From Escallonia rubra (taxonomy: Eukaryota; Streptophyta; Magnoliopsida; Escalloniales; Escalloniaceae), in NCBI GenBank assembly GCA_033065855.1, contig JAVXUO010002708.1:186001-250000 (forward strand): a stretch of 64,000 bases of DNA, written 5' to 3'. The notes below the pieces were generated by a model. It saw only the letters and a list, made by a program, of their open reading frames with translations. It did no database searches and was not told the origin of the DNA. Shown in pieces: positions 24,237-36,600 of the stretch. How positions within the stretch are numbered: position 1 is the first letter of the stretch; the number at the start of each line of letters is the position of its first letter. The position numbers and the translations under genes were made by a program.

Positions 24237-26115
24237 ATGTGTAGCGAACCTCCTCGAAAAAATTCCCTAAAGGATTTTAATGGAGTCGCCATCTTATTTA
24301 ATTCAAACTAGGAAAAATAAGAAAAATCCTAAAATGACTATAAAGTGTTCAGAAGGACGATTGGTCTATTGAAATCATGAAGGGATCCGGGGACTAAGTT
24401 ACGCAATAGGAAGGTGTTAGGCACCCACCACACCCTTTCGGTCACTATTTCATTTTTTATTGAATTTTGCCTAAAGAACACATGACATGTAAAACATGAC
24501 AAGACTCATCCTAAGTTAATTTTTATGTTTTTTGGCTTGAACTCGACATCCGGGTCAAATTGCTTACGTATTCGATCGGACTAATCGAAACCAAACTCAC
24601 CGTAGTTCGACTCTGGTCCTACGGGAAGTAGTCTACATTTTGGGACTTAGACTTAGTTTAACAAATGTAAAAGACTCTTTTTGATATTTTTGAATAGAAA
24701 TGCAACTACAGGAAGGGGAGACAATCTAGACTATTATTATCTAAGCTAATCTAGAAAACTATAAATGTACCTCGAGAAGGCGCTTGCTTAGTAGACTTTG
24801 GAACTCCCTATGATGAATTGATGATGCAAGTGAGTTGGGTATATAGAAGTAAATATGACATGCTAAATTTCCCTTATAGTCTGTAGTAGGACTTTCCTCC
24901 CAAAATTGGGATCTCATAAGTAACATTTTAATAATGCCCATATTACCCTTGAGACAATGAAGACTAAATTTTGAATGACTTCTAGGTTTTAAGGTTTCTT
25001 ATGGAAGCTTATCACTTTATTTACAATTAAGTGATTGTTTTAGATGTTAGAGTTGACTCATAACTGATTATTTTGCTTTTGGTGTGACATTAATTAGATT
25101 TAGATGTTGGGATGTTTGTCGTGATCTCATGGTTATTTTTGTTTTTTACATGATGAAATTAATCAACTATGTAAGGCTTATGACATTAGTATGATATGTA
25201 TTTTGTATGATTTATCGATAATTAAATTATTTTACCAACAAAATCATGTCATACATTCTTAATCTTTGTTAGAATCATCACAAATTAGGGTATATACGTA
25301 AGGGTATATACCTAACCATTGTATAAGGGTATATACGTAACCATGTGTCTTTTCTTTTCTTTTCTGCTTAACTCACAAACAAGAGAAAAGAATGATAAAA
25401 TTCACAAACAAGAGGAAGGATAATTATTTTCCCTTAAAACTCACAAACAGGCTATTAGAGATGATCTACCACTTCTACGAAAGAAATTGTATAAAAGCTC
25501 TAGGGAGAAAAAGCTTATTCCTTGAAAATATAGCCCAAAGCCCCTATTTATAGAGGTCCAGGCGCCAAAAATGGTAAGGATAAGTATCGCAGTCTATGAT
25601 TTGATGATAGAGAAGAATATCTGATGAAAATCTGAAACTTGAAAAAAGTCAACTTACCGGCCTATTAGCCGATAACCAGCCGATTTTTGACTAACTGACT
25701 GGTTCAGCTTAGAAACAATTTTTTTCTGAATTTTAGGACATTATCTGCCCCTAATTCGGGATTATCTTAAAAAAATACCGTTGGGATAAAACAGATTCAG
25801 GAATTATCTCCAGATTTCACATAAATCAATGATTAATCACATATATCAAGGATAAATCACTAGACAGCCAAGTTTTCTAATCAATCACAATTTTTTAACT
25901 TGACTTGGGTTAAACCTAACTAACTGGACTGGTTTAACCAACTGGACTGGACTCCAACTAGACTAGACTTGACTCAAATTGAATTGGACTGGACCCCTTA
26001 TTGGACTTAATCAAATAAATTAGGCGCATTATATTATTACGCCTAAGCCTATATAATAAACTTAATTAATAATAAAGTTCAATTATCATTCAATAAATAA
26101 AAAGACGATAAAAAA
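24237..26115 (+). repeat. LTR-like dispersed repeat, copy 3 (longest)
   Basis: Starts 'tgtagcgaacctcc' and shows the same ordered blocks as copy 2: 'gagtcgccatc', 'aaggtgttaggcaccc' (24411-24426), 'ttgcttacgtattcgat', 'ctatttatagaggtccagg' (TATA-like) and 'tttaggacattat', then a GACTGGACT-rich tail (25915-25995). Compared with copy 2 it has about 580 extra bases (24858-25440), which look like a later insertion. The initial TG is LTR-like, but no clear CA end or target duplication could be placed. Confidence 0.6.
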
Positions 26116-27240
26116 TGGGATGTCTATAATATGTGTTGATGTGCGCGCATACTGGGCATCCCTATGTATATATTGAATCTAAGAAGAAGTTTATATCGCA
26201 TAGGATTGGAATACTGATCCATCTAGAAAAAAAAGTGGAATTAGGAAATGAGTCTAAACGTACTTCTGGACGTGTAAGCAAAGACCTTTGACCGTTGACC
26301 GTTTCTGAATACTGTTGACCTTTTTGGCGACACATGTCACACTTTTAATTAAAAACAAACTTCACCCCTAACTAAAACCCTTAAATTATGGTGAATTCAA
26401 GCCCGTGATGGCTCTTTCCACCAGAAGTTTCTGGTATTTGTCTACAAAGCGATCTTTCATAAATCTGACAAAGAGATAAGGCTGGAAATATCGCCGATGG
26501 TGGTACATTTTCTAGATTTAGCTTCAGGGATAAAGGGAAACAAGCTTATATTGGTGTCGATGGTGGTGCAAATCACATGGAGATAGTAATGGTGGTGGAG
26601 GAGGAAGCAGCGTAATACCTATGTTTATAGATGTATAGGCGGAGTATGTGTCGGTTGGTCTTTGACCGGAAAATAAGAATGAGACTAAGGAAGTGGACCC
26701 TGGTCATCAACATAAAATGTAGTAATGATTTTCATAAACTATGTAGTTTGCAAGACTACGATTCTTTGATGTAATAAAAAATGTCGCTAAATGCATTCCA
26801 ATGACAAAAGATTATCGCCATAAAATTTAGCAACGACATTAATCAAAACATTTTTAGTGACTATCTTTTACTACTAAAGATGTTACAGTAAAAATTATGT
26901 CTAGCAAAAGATCATTTGCCATGTGTTGTGGTACATCACAAAAGAGAGGAGAAGAGGGAGTAAAAGGATTCAATAATATCTGAGCTTAAAGCTTGCAGCC
27001 TATATTTCATCTAGACCCTCCGGGTCATTTTGTATTGTCCATTTGGATGTGGAAAAAAGACTAATTGGGACCCATTTGGCGAAATATTTGCAACAATGAC
27101 TTTGTTAAATTGTTAAGACTGTTATTGTAACAGTAGCTCTGTAACCAAGAAAATTAGCGCTAAAAAGTGTCTTATGACATAGGATTTACTTGAACTGTAC
27201 TTAATAGTGCAACATATGAGACCCACGTAGCTGCTGATCT
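26116..27240. other. Non-coding DNA with a CACTA-like subterminal fragment
   Basis: No gene. At about 26760-26900 there are TAGCGAC / TTAGTGAC / CGCTAAA repeats ('aaatttagcaacgacatt', 'ttttagtgactatc') related to those at 44600-45130, 47340-47440 and 62000-62160. These look like subterminal repeats of a dispersed DNA transposon family. Confidence 0.45.
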
Positions 27241-30200
27241 TAGATGTGTCAAACGGGCCGGGGGGGGCATAGAGTAGCCTTATCCAGCCCAGAAAAGGCC
27301 TAGGCATGCCCGGCCACTAGAGTGAACAGTGCAGGCTGGATTTAGAGGGCCTAAAGACTAGATCCATTTTTCCCCCAAAACATTCGATCCGGCCTATTTT
27401 AAATCTAAGTCCGCCACGGCCTGTTATCCAACCCGAAGCCAACACGCTTTAGTCCAAACCTGCCACGAGTCCAGGTCCGACGAACCCGCCCTGCCTCGTG
27501 TGAAAAATTGAGAGAATTAGTACTTGGTAACAAATAAGCATGCATTGAATCTTGTAGAATGTAGACAAGAGAAGTTGTGAATTACTGTGAAAAATGTGAT
27601 AAGAATGAATCAACCTATAAGTTTTTCAAGCCTCGCATAAGACGAAAATACCCCTATTCATTACTATTTAACTAGTCTTACCAGTTTATTTTTTCAATCT
27701 TTCAAACATTTAAAAAAATATGTCTACTTCAAGAGGATCAAAATCACGTAGCCGAAAACATCCACCACCACGAACACCACAATTTAAGAGCAACCACTTG
27801 TGGGTACAGACACCCAAAATTATTTGGCTTTTTAACCAAAACATTCCTAATTTTCAAAATATACCATCATAAGATCTACAACACTTTAGTCAAGAACGCA
27901 ACTCAATTAGCTATACTAATACTCCAACGCACAATCTACACTCGATGAGTGATTGTGGAGATGACGGACCGAGTAATTATGCCTCAAGTCTGCCAGAAAT
28001 CGAAAAGACAAATAAAAAGTTCAAAGCTAAGTGTTGGGAGCAATTTACAACGGTTATGCTTGATGGCTTACTCCAAGCTCAAGGTAAGTATAATTTAAAC
28101 AATCTTAATAGATATTTCCAACAATATGCATCTACACAAGGCCATGTTGATGAGAGCCAAATGCAATCATCTTTTGAAGGTAAGTTATGTATTGATTTAT
28201 AAGCAACGATAACAAAGAGACAGTCTTGCTAAACTTTTTTGTGCACAAAAGAACATTTTAATTTTGCTGATAATGGAAAGTATAGTAGATAAAAAAATTA
28301 TGTGCAACCTTTTTGTAAAAAAGTTCATAAAAATACTACTAGGTCAGATGCACTTAGACAATATAATGCGGCAAACAACGCGTAATTGGTTATTTTAAAA
28401 AAATTGATGGTAAAGTTAGTCATATGTCTGACGTTCAAAGATCACTTTAATTATTCTTGTGTAACATTACATTAAATTGTGTTTTCATTGGGTTGTGCAC
28501 AAGAGAATCATCACTTTTATTCTATGTACACATGATGCATCACACATTGCTGAAATTATACTCCAAGTATGTAATACCTTTAAAATATATGACAAGACAA
28601 TAAGTGTTGGTTTTGATAAGGCTTCCAATAATAATATTGTTGTTTAATTATTAGAGACAAACCTCAAACTTATACTGAATTGAATTTTTTTTAATGTTTT
28701 GATATATTTGCCATATGATTAATTTAGTAGTTCAAGATAGTTTAGCTGCTTGGAGGACCAATTATTTCCAAAATAAGAGGTAAAGCTGTGTTTGTTAATT
28801 CTATAGGCCCAAGAATACAAGAATATAAAGGTTTGTGTATTCTAATGTGCCTCATAAGAGACCTATTATAGATATCCATCACAGGTGGACTTTACATATT
28901 ATATGCCCTTACATGATATAGTATACAAACAAGTTTATATTCTCTGCCTACTCACCAAGTTTGCACAAGGCGTGCCAACTCTCGGTGAATTGCAGTTAGC
29001 TGCATGCATGGTTGAATTTTTTGATGTATTCTACATGTCTACCTTTCTAATGTTTGGCAAGTACTATCCCAAATCCCCTTTTGCTATACGAAGAGTACTT
29101 AAAATAGCACAAGTTTTAGACAAATGCAAATGTTTAATGAGGGAAGACATGGACATTAAATTTGATATATTCGAAGGGATTGCCTGTTGTATTTGCTATT
29201 ACCACTGCGTTGGATCCTAGGTTCAAATTGCATGGTGCAATTATTCAATTATAGAAATAGGTGTAAAATAGGCTATGGGTCAATTGCGATTGACACTCTT
29301 ACAACTTTCATGAGTATGTCGTTTGAACAACTTTATAACCATTACTGAAATTTCGCTAATGTGCGCGTGTGCGCAACACCATCGAGCGGTCAAATATATT
29401 ATGAAACATATCTTAATGGCATTGAAAATGTAGTAGCAAAATAAGCACGAGTGAATTGTACAGGTTGTTCTTCATTTTCATATTTTAATCTTCATTGTAA
29501 ACAGATGAGTAAAAGAAATTGGATTTATTAACTTTTTGAAAACAAAGTGATAAATTTTATTGCGTTTTATCCTAAATTGCACGTGATGTGCTATAAGTGC
29601 AAACCTCAACGGTTGCTTCATAGTCGTGTTTTCAGTGAGCGAGAGGGTGTTGGATGACTGGAGGAGCCGTCTTAACCCTGAAACATCAGAATTATGTATT
29701 TGTTGAAAGGATTATCTTGATGCGAAATACTGAGAGAAAGATAAACCAATTGATGATTAAAAAGGCAGCAATTGGAGCGTTAAAGATACTTTGGATGATT
29801 AGGTAATTTTCTTTTCTTTTCTTTTTCTCAACTTTTTAGAATATATTTTTCTCAAAATATTGTTTACATTGTCGCCGTAGGTATTTTTCAAACATATTAA
29901 ATATATTTGGAGTCATTATTAAATATATTTGGAGTCATAAATACATCCGAACATGCTTCACTTTTTCTAGACATCAAATTTTTACATCGAAAAAAATTTA
30001 GATAACTTTTGTCTATTTGTTTACAAGCAACATGTTCCAAGCCCGTATGAAAAGAGGAGGGTGCATAAATAAATTAATCATAAATTTAAGTTTATTACAA
30101 AATTAAAAAGGATTATAGAAGGTTTTTCGAAAAAATAAATAATTTTTTTGTCGGCTCTTGAAGGAGCTCGGCCCAAGCCCGGCCCATTTTTTTAGGCTCA

Positions 30201-30287
30201 AGCCTGGCCCGAACTGGCCCACTTTGCTGAATAGGCCGTTGGTCCCGGGCTGGGCCAGCCCAATCCCCGGCCCATTGACAACTTCTA
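27241..30287 (+). mobile_element. Decayed autonomous-type hAT transposon
   Basis: The left end TAGATGTGTCAAACGGGCCG and the right end (reverse complement TAGAAGTTGTCAATGGGCCG) are inverted repeats rich in GGGCCGGG, a common plant hAT arrangement. The flanks GCTGATCT (27233-27240) and ACTAATTT (30288-30295) agree at 5 of 8 bases and all three differences are transitions, which fits an old 8-bp target duplication. The interior carries a broken hAT transposase. The right end lies 92 bp before the start codon of SSL-A. Confidence 0.7.
27720..29790 (+). pseudogene. hAT transposase relic
   Basis: Recognisable pieces in order: a basic N-terminus from the ATG at 27720; a BED zinc-finger-like region (KKFKAKCWEQFTTV, 28014-28055); a mid-protein segment (28885-29220) with LGELQLAA and KYYPKSPFAIRR; TALDPRFKLHGA in a shifted frame (about 29206-29241), the conserved hAT '(A)LDPR(Y/F)K' motif; SFEQLYNHY (29311-29337); and the C-terminal dimerisation region RVLDDWRSRLNPETSELCIC and KDYLDAKY (about 29645-29730). 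Many stops and frame changes separate them. It no longer encodes a protein but would have driven DNA cut-and-paste of the hAT element around it. Confidence 0.8.
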
Positions 30288-30379
30288 ACTAATTTTCGAA
30301 CTTCAGGCCGAGAGATATATGGAGAGTGACCAGACGCATTTGAAATCTCGTATCACTTCCTAATTCCCATATTTCAGCC

Positions 30380-30663
30380 ATGAACAGGAAGCTCATCTTG
30401 ACTGCAACAGCACTTGCAGTGCTCTCCATCTTCTTGGCTTTCGGCACAACTCCCCATGTGTTTACTCCACCTCCACTGCATGGCTCCCACGACCAGCTCC
30501 ACACCGCAGAATTGCTCCATCTCACCGGAGCCGTCGGGCCGGAAAGTCTAGCGTTCGACCCAGATGGGGAAGGGCCCTACACCGGCGTCGCCGACGGTCG
30601 GATTCTCAAGTGGCAAGGTGTTGGCCGAGGTTGGGTTGATTTTGCAATCACTTCCTCTCAAAG
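30380..30663 (+). CDS. SSL-A exon 1
   Basis: Encodes residues 1-94 plus two bases: start MNRKLILTATALAVLSIFLA (hydrophobic leader), then the first propeller strand with GPESLAFDPDGEGPYTG. The ATG in 'cagccatgaac' is the first one before the hydrophobic leader. The donor is AAAG|GTACGC. Confidence 0.88.
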
Positions 30664-33600
30664 GTACGCAACGATTCTCATTTGACGCTAGTGCGTATGA
30701 GTGACGAATTTCTATCTTTAGGGGCACATGAGGTCTGAAAATTCAGTCCAGACACCATAAAAGTAAGTACAAAAGACCACCTAACCTTTTTTACTTTTTG
30801 ACTTTCACGGTTTTACCTATTCTTAAGTGGTAAAGTTCATATTGTCCATGTCAATAAGAGAAGGACCGTCATCCAGCCCCAAACCCATGTTGCCAATATG
30901 TCTCACCCACAAATTTGCATTGCTAATGTCTCTCCTTTTTCATTTTGTTACGACCACCAATGATTTTAGAAAAATTAGAACTTCATGAAAGCAAAAGTTC
31001 CCGCGCAATCTCTCTTGTCTCCTTAGTTTTATACATTATTCGATCTGTATCTATGTATTATTCTTTTTGTGTACACACTCATTGTATGTGCCTTGCAAGC
31101 ACTAGTTCATCCTGAAGAACTACGGTGCTCCCATAATTAATTAGCTAGGCTTTATGCGGCAATTTAGCAGAACAGGCATCTCTATGTCATTAGGTATCTT
31201 TTACTAGTGCTATTAACACATAATCTACTACTTCTATCAACACTAGAAACTTTTTCTAATGTAAATGCAATAAACATTTGATCTTCTTTGATAAATATTT
31301 TACGGCCGTTTTTTGCGTGCCAAACAAAATATGAATAATCATGTCTGGCGTCTGGCCATGCATCTAGGGACGACTATTTAATCCGAGGGAGGAGTTTATC
31401 CCGCTTGAGAGGGATAATTTTGTATGATGGGGGAGTTGTACTAAGGCGGAGCCACGTTTCAAGGGAGGTAGACAATTGCCCAAGCAAGTGTTTCCATTTG
31501 TGTTTGGTCAGTTAGGAAAATTGGTGGTCAATTGCATTGAATTAGACCTTTGCCAACCTTAAATTCGTGAAGACTGCCTGCGCCCGAGCGCAGTCTCTGT
31601 GTCACGTGCCCTCGGCACAACACCCGACGTGCCCATGCACCGAGCCACGTATACAGTCGTGCCCTCTGGCACCCTCTCACACTACCACACCCCTGGCTTT
31701 GGTCCATCCCTTCACCAAACCATTTGCACCTTGCCTTGGTCGTGGAATATGCTTGGACCCAATCTCTGGAGTTTTGTAGCATTCCTCAGGATAGACGACT
31801 CCTCAAGGACACTACCTCAGGGAGCTCCAAGTGCTCCGGCGAGGTCTCCCCTCCCGCCAGGTAAGCGACTCCTCCGGGACACTACCTCGACCCGTCTGGT
31901 ACCTCTTAGAGACTACCTTGGTGCGCTCTAAGTGCTCTGGCACACGGACTCGTCGCGGGGATAGGGGACTCTTTCGGGAGACTTATCTCCGTCAGGGAGC
32001 TCCAAGTGCTGTGGCATGAGGACTCCCCTACGGCCAAGTAGGCGACTCCTCAGGAAGACTACCTCGGCGAGCTCCAATTACTCTGTCGGGTATACGACTC
32101 GTCTGGGAACTATCTTGGTGTGCTTCAAATGCTCTAGTACAAGGACTCGCTCTCGAAATAGGCGGCTCCTTTAGAACACTATCTCCACCAAAGTGTCTGC
32201 ATTAGTAGTCTATGTGCTCCGACACTGGGGGCTCTTCATCAGCAACCCTAGGTACTATGACCCCCGGGTCACTCCGAGCAGGTCCTCTACATCTCTGAAG
32301 GGCATCGCCCCTAGTCTGACGAACAGTTAGGTGTCGGCCCTTCCTCTACCTCTGCCGTCCTTTGACGCCCTGGTGGAATTCAACAAGGGCTTTGGACTGG
32401 CAGCTAGATCAAGGGATTCTCTGACCACACCGGCGCTATGTGAGACAGTCTTTCTAAATAGACAGAGCAAAGTGTTGTGTGGGGCAAGCAAGGTTGAATA
32501 CGCAATCCGACAATCCGTTGAGCACGGGTATCTGTGGCCCCCTCGCTAAGTTGCCACTCACAGGCAGCGACATTGTGTTGTTTGATAGCAGCACCATCTC
32601 AACCCCTATGAGTTGGGGACTTCAGAATTCTTTTCAGTAAAACATAAGTCAATTGCACTTCCTCACTCTAGAATTTCAGAGCTAAAGAATTATAGAGAGA
32701 GAAACATACAGGACCTTGACGCAAGACGCCGACAGTGGACCTTGACTCTGGACCTAAGCATTGGACTCCAATTGTCGTCGTGTATTAGCCATGCACCTTC
32801 ACCCTCGCAGCACCTACCACTCTTTAGACTCTGACTAGGAAGCCTTGGTTTCTACTCTTGTTCCATCCTTACTCTGTCCCGCATCAGCATACTTGGCAAT
32901 TTGACTCAGACTGCATTCTTTGTGGCACCTCCACGTCTACGTCTACTACGAACCCACTTTGTTGCATTATTTTGGCAGCTTTGCTAGGAAGGTGAGCGTC
33001 GTAACACATTTTGTCCCATATCTGACACACCCAACCAACCATGCCTCTGCAACGCAAGGCTAATAGGACTACCAAACAAAGCGTCAACCTAGCTATCCAA
33101 GAAAAGCATCACGAGGAGGACTAAGAGGAGACCAGTGCCGTCCGACTCCAGGCTCCCCTAAGACGGACTCACCCAATGTTGTCACCATCATCAATGCCAC
33201 AGTCCAGCGCCTCACCCATTGTTATAAAAAGCGCGCCTAGGCGCTAGGCTCAGCCAGGCGCACTCCTCGGGCCTCCCCAGGCGCAGCGCATTGCGCTCAG
33301 GCGCCAAGGCGCATGGCACAGCATGGCGGTGGAGGCGCACACCTAGGCGCACAAAATGTGACCATTGGATACGCTATCGTGGCTTAATCTGGAATGTCCA
33401 TTTTTCTTTTAGATTTAATTTTTTTAGCTCCACTCCACCAAGTCTAACACACTAAACCTAACTCTAAAAATCCCCAAATCAGAAATACAGTAACTTTCAC
33501 GACTCAACTCTCGGTCCCTTGCTAGTCGCCCCCGTCCCTTGCTCCGGTCGTCGTCAACGTCTCTCTGGTCGTTGCCGGTCGCCCGCATTCCTCTCTGCCG

Positions 33601-36600
33601 CTGCTACCCCAATCGCCGACACTGACGCCGTCGCCGCTACTCCTATTTCCTGTTGCTACTCTTCTGCTCCACTCCTGATTTCTCTCTCTCTCCCTCCCTC
33701 CCTCCCTCCCTCACAAGTCACAGCACTCACCCAGTCTCTTCCTCACTCCCTCACTCACAAGTCACAACTCATATTCTTAACTTGGATGCATATGCATTGG
33801 ATGTGCAGAAGAGATATATTATGCAATTGCTGGATAGATAGACAGCCCAAATCAACATTTTTACGATGAAGCCGTGAAGGATTGTCATGTTGCTGAAATT
33901 ATCCTTGTACTTCGAATGCACAGAAGATAGACAATTTTTGTGATGACTGAGCAGAGTTTAAGGTCCAATGATTAGATATCAGGTTCAATATATTCAAGGG
34001 ACAGAGGCATATCAGCACTCTTCTTGTACTAGAAGACATGATATACATATTTGATGTATTCTCTTACTGGGCCCTTAGCGATGATGAGGATGGTGGTGTT
34101 ATCTTCACTTAGTATTCGGTGATTTGCGATTTTCTAGTGGATTTAATTGTTGATTCTAATGTTGGAAGCTTGTTAAATTATGATGTGATGGAATCTGAAA
34201 CTTTTTCTAGTGTTTGGAAGTTTGTTAATTGTCATGTTCTTATTTTTTTCATAATTTTATTGTTTTAATGCATCATTATCTTTTAATTTTATTTATTTTA
34301 ATATTGCGTCTTGCTTCGAAAAGGTGCGCGTCTGTGCCTTACGCCGTAGGTACGCCTACGCCTTTAATAACACTGGCCTCACTCCTACCATCACTGACCT
34401 CCAAGACTCCCAATTATCTCTAGTGGCCATGATCTTGGAGATGCAAAACTCAAATCAAGTCTTAACTTTGCAATTGCCCATCTCTCAACGCCTTAGAGCT
34501 CCCCATCACGTGCCCGCCGCTCAGCCATCCCAAGCTCTAGGGTTGGCCCATGCTCTAGGGTTGGCCCCTGCTGCTCAAATCCAACCTTCAAGGCCTGGGC
34601 TAGTTTTGGACACTACCTAGGTCCCAATGTTATGACCATCGCCACCTTGGTCCTCGCCCTCTAGGATAGGACTCGCGGCACCTTTGCCCACGGCGCCTCG
34701 CCTTACCCTTGCTCGGAGTACTTCAAACGCACGACTCAATTCAGATGGAGCCTAACCCCAACATGGCCAGCCAACTAACACCAGTCATGCCCCTGACTTA
34801 CTCCAGGTGACCCTTCTTGACTGTCGACCTCCTACCGCTGGGCCTACCCCTATGTAAACCACACCCCAAGGAGTTGCTCCCCACCACCAACCCTACTCTG
34901 TCATTGTCATCCCTTCAATGTTCAGATCGCCTTGTTTGGGGCTTAGGTGCCAAGATCATTCCGATCAGGCACAAACCCTCGCATGCTTCCATGTCACCAA
35001 ACATGACCTTGATGCCATCCTCCTCCATCTCAAGGAATCATCATTACCTCACTCCTATTCTAAGCTATCCAGTCATGCCCCCTACTCTGGCAACCTTGCC
35101 ACCAAACCTTACCCTGTGAAGTACAAGCAACCAGCCTTCACCATGTTTAATGGCATATAGGGCAATGCTCATGAGCACCTTACCCGTTTTGCTGGCTCCC
35201 TAAAGCACTACGGGGAGAATAACACTTCTGAAGTTTTGAGAATTCCACAAGTCCCTGACTGGCCCCACCTATTTCTAGTACCACCAGATCTCTGAGGCTA
35301 CCATCCACTCTTAGTCTCACATGATCCAGCTCTTCCTTGACAACTTTCCTTATGAAGAGGAGCATGTGACTATCGTGAATATTGTTGGCATTCGGCGGAA
35401 AACCCCGGGGAGGACCTCAACGCTTATTATCAAACGGTTTCATCTCAAGTGCTTGGAATGCACTGACTTCGGCAAGGACAAGTCCCTTGTACCCATTTGC
35501 ATCAAGAACATTAGAGCCACCTACATGATCTACCTTGAAAACCTCTAGCTTCGGTCTTGAGGTCATCTCAAGGAAGCTACGTGACGCACCTATGACTTGG
35601 TCGGTCCATCACGGACCTTGAAGCCCAAGCTCAGAACTCCTTGACTGCGGCAGTGGAGGCAGCCAGCGATGACAACAACAAAATTGTCAATCCCAGGGAG
35701 GAGATCGGCGCCCTAACAAGAGAATGCAACCGGAGGCTACCTTGGAGTAGCTATGCGAGTTCAACACCGTCAAGGAGTTTCTCAAGGCTTGGATCATCGA
35801 TAACTCCATAACCCTTCCCCTTGTTTATTATGAGCCTACGCCAGAGGACCTAGCCAGGCCCAACTACTGCCCTAATCATCGGACTGTTAGTCATGGCCTC
35901 AGAAACTGCAGGGGTCTCAAATTCACCTTCGCCAAGAAGATTGCATTCGAAGAGCTCAAACTCTAAGTGTGGAGACTTGTGCCCCCCCCCCCCCCTCGCA
36001 AAAAAAAATGTATTCACCACCCTGACAAAGGCATGTTGCCTCCTATGTTATCAATGTAAAGTTGCTATTTTTAGACTTGGGATAATTTTTCAAGTTACAG
36101 ATGTTCTTGCACAAGTCTACTAGCACCACCCTTGAGTGCATAGCTTGCTCCCTTGGGAGCTTCACCCCTTCTCCATCACCAAGTAGGCCATGTACCTTAC
36201 TGTCCGCTTGACACTGTACAGGGACTTGGTAGACGGTGCGCGAGGTGGCTCGAGCCCACGCTATTAAGTCTCAACTCTATTTACCGACATCAACCCTGCG
36301 TGACCTCATGAATCCCTTGTCGGGCACGCATGCATCATGTCTTCCCCAACACCCCCCACCCCACCCCTCGGCTACCGTTTCTCAACTTAATTCCGTCGGC
36401 GTCGTCTTACTGCCCCTGGTACTATCTCCCCTCCCTTCGACCTCACCATGCGAAAGTCACTCTTGTCGTCGCCTCGGGTCGACACCCAAGTCTCCCCCTC
36501 CCTCTGACCTTGAGCCCTCGTTGTTACGTCACCAACCCCAAGATCCTCCCTCTGCACCCTTGCCCGAGCTTTCTTTTATCTGCTTTTTGGGAGCCAACTT

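Noticed and set aside
31567..32019. Frames around 'gactcctc...acactacctc' as a host gene
   Set aside because: Diverged 75-bp repeats with interrupted frames beside gypsy gag relics; more likely untranslated retrotransposon DNA.
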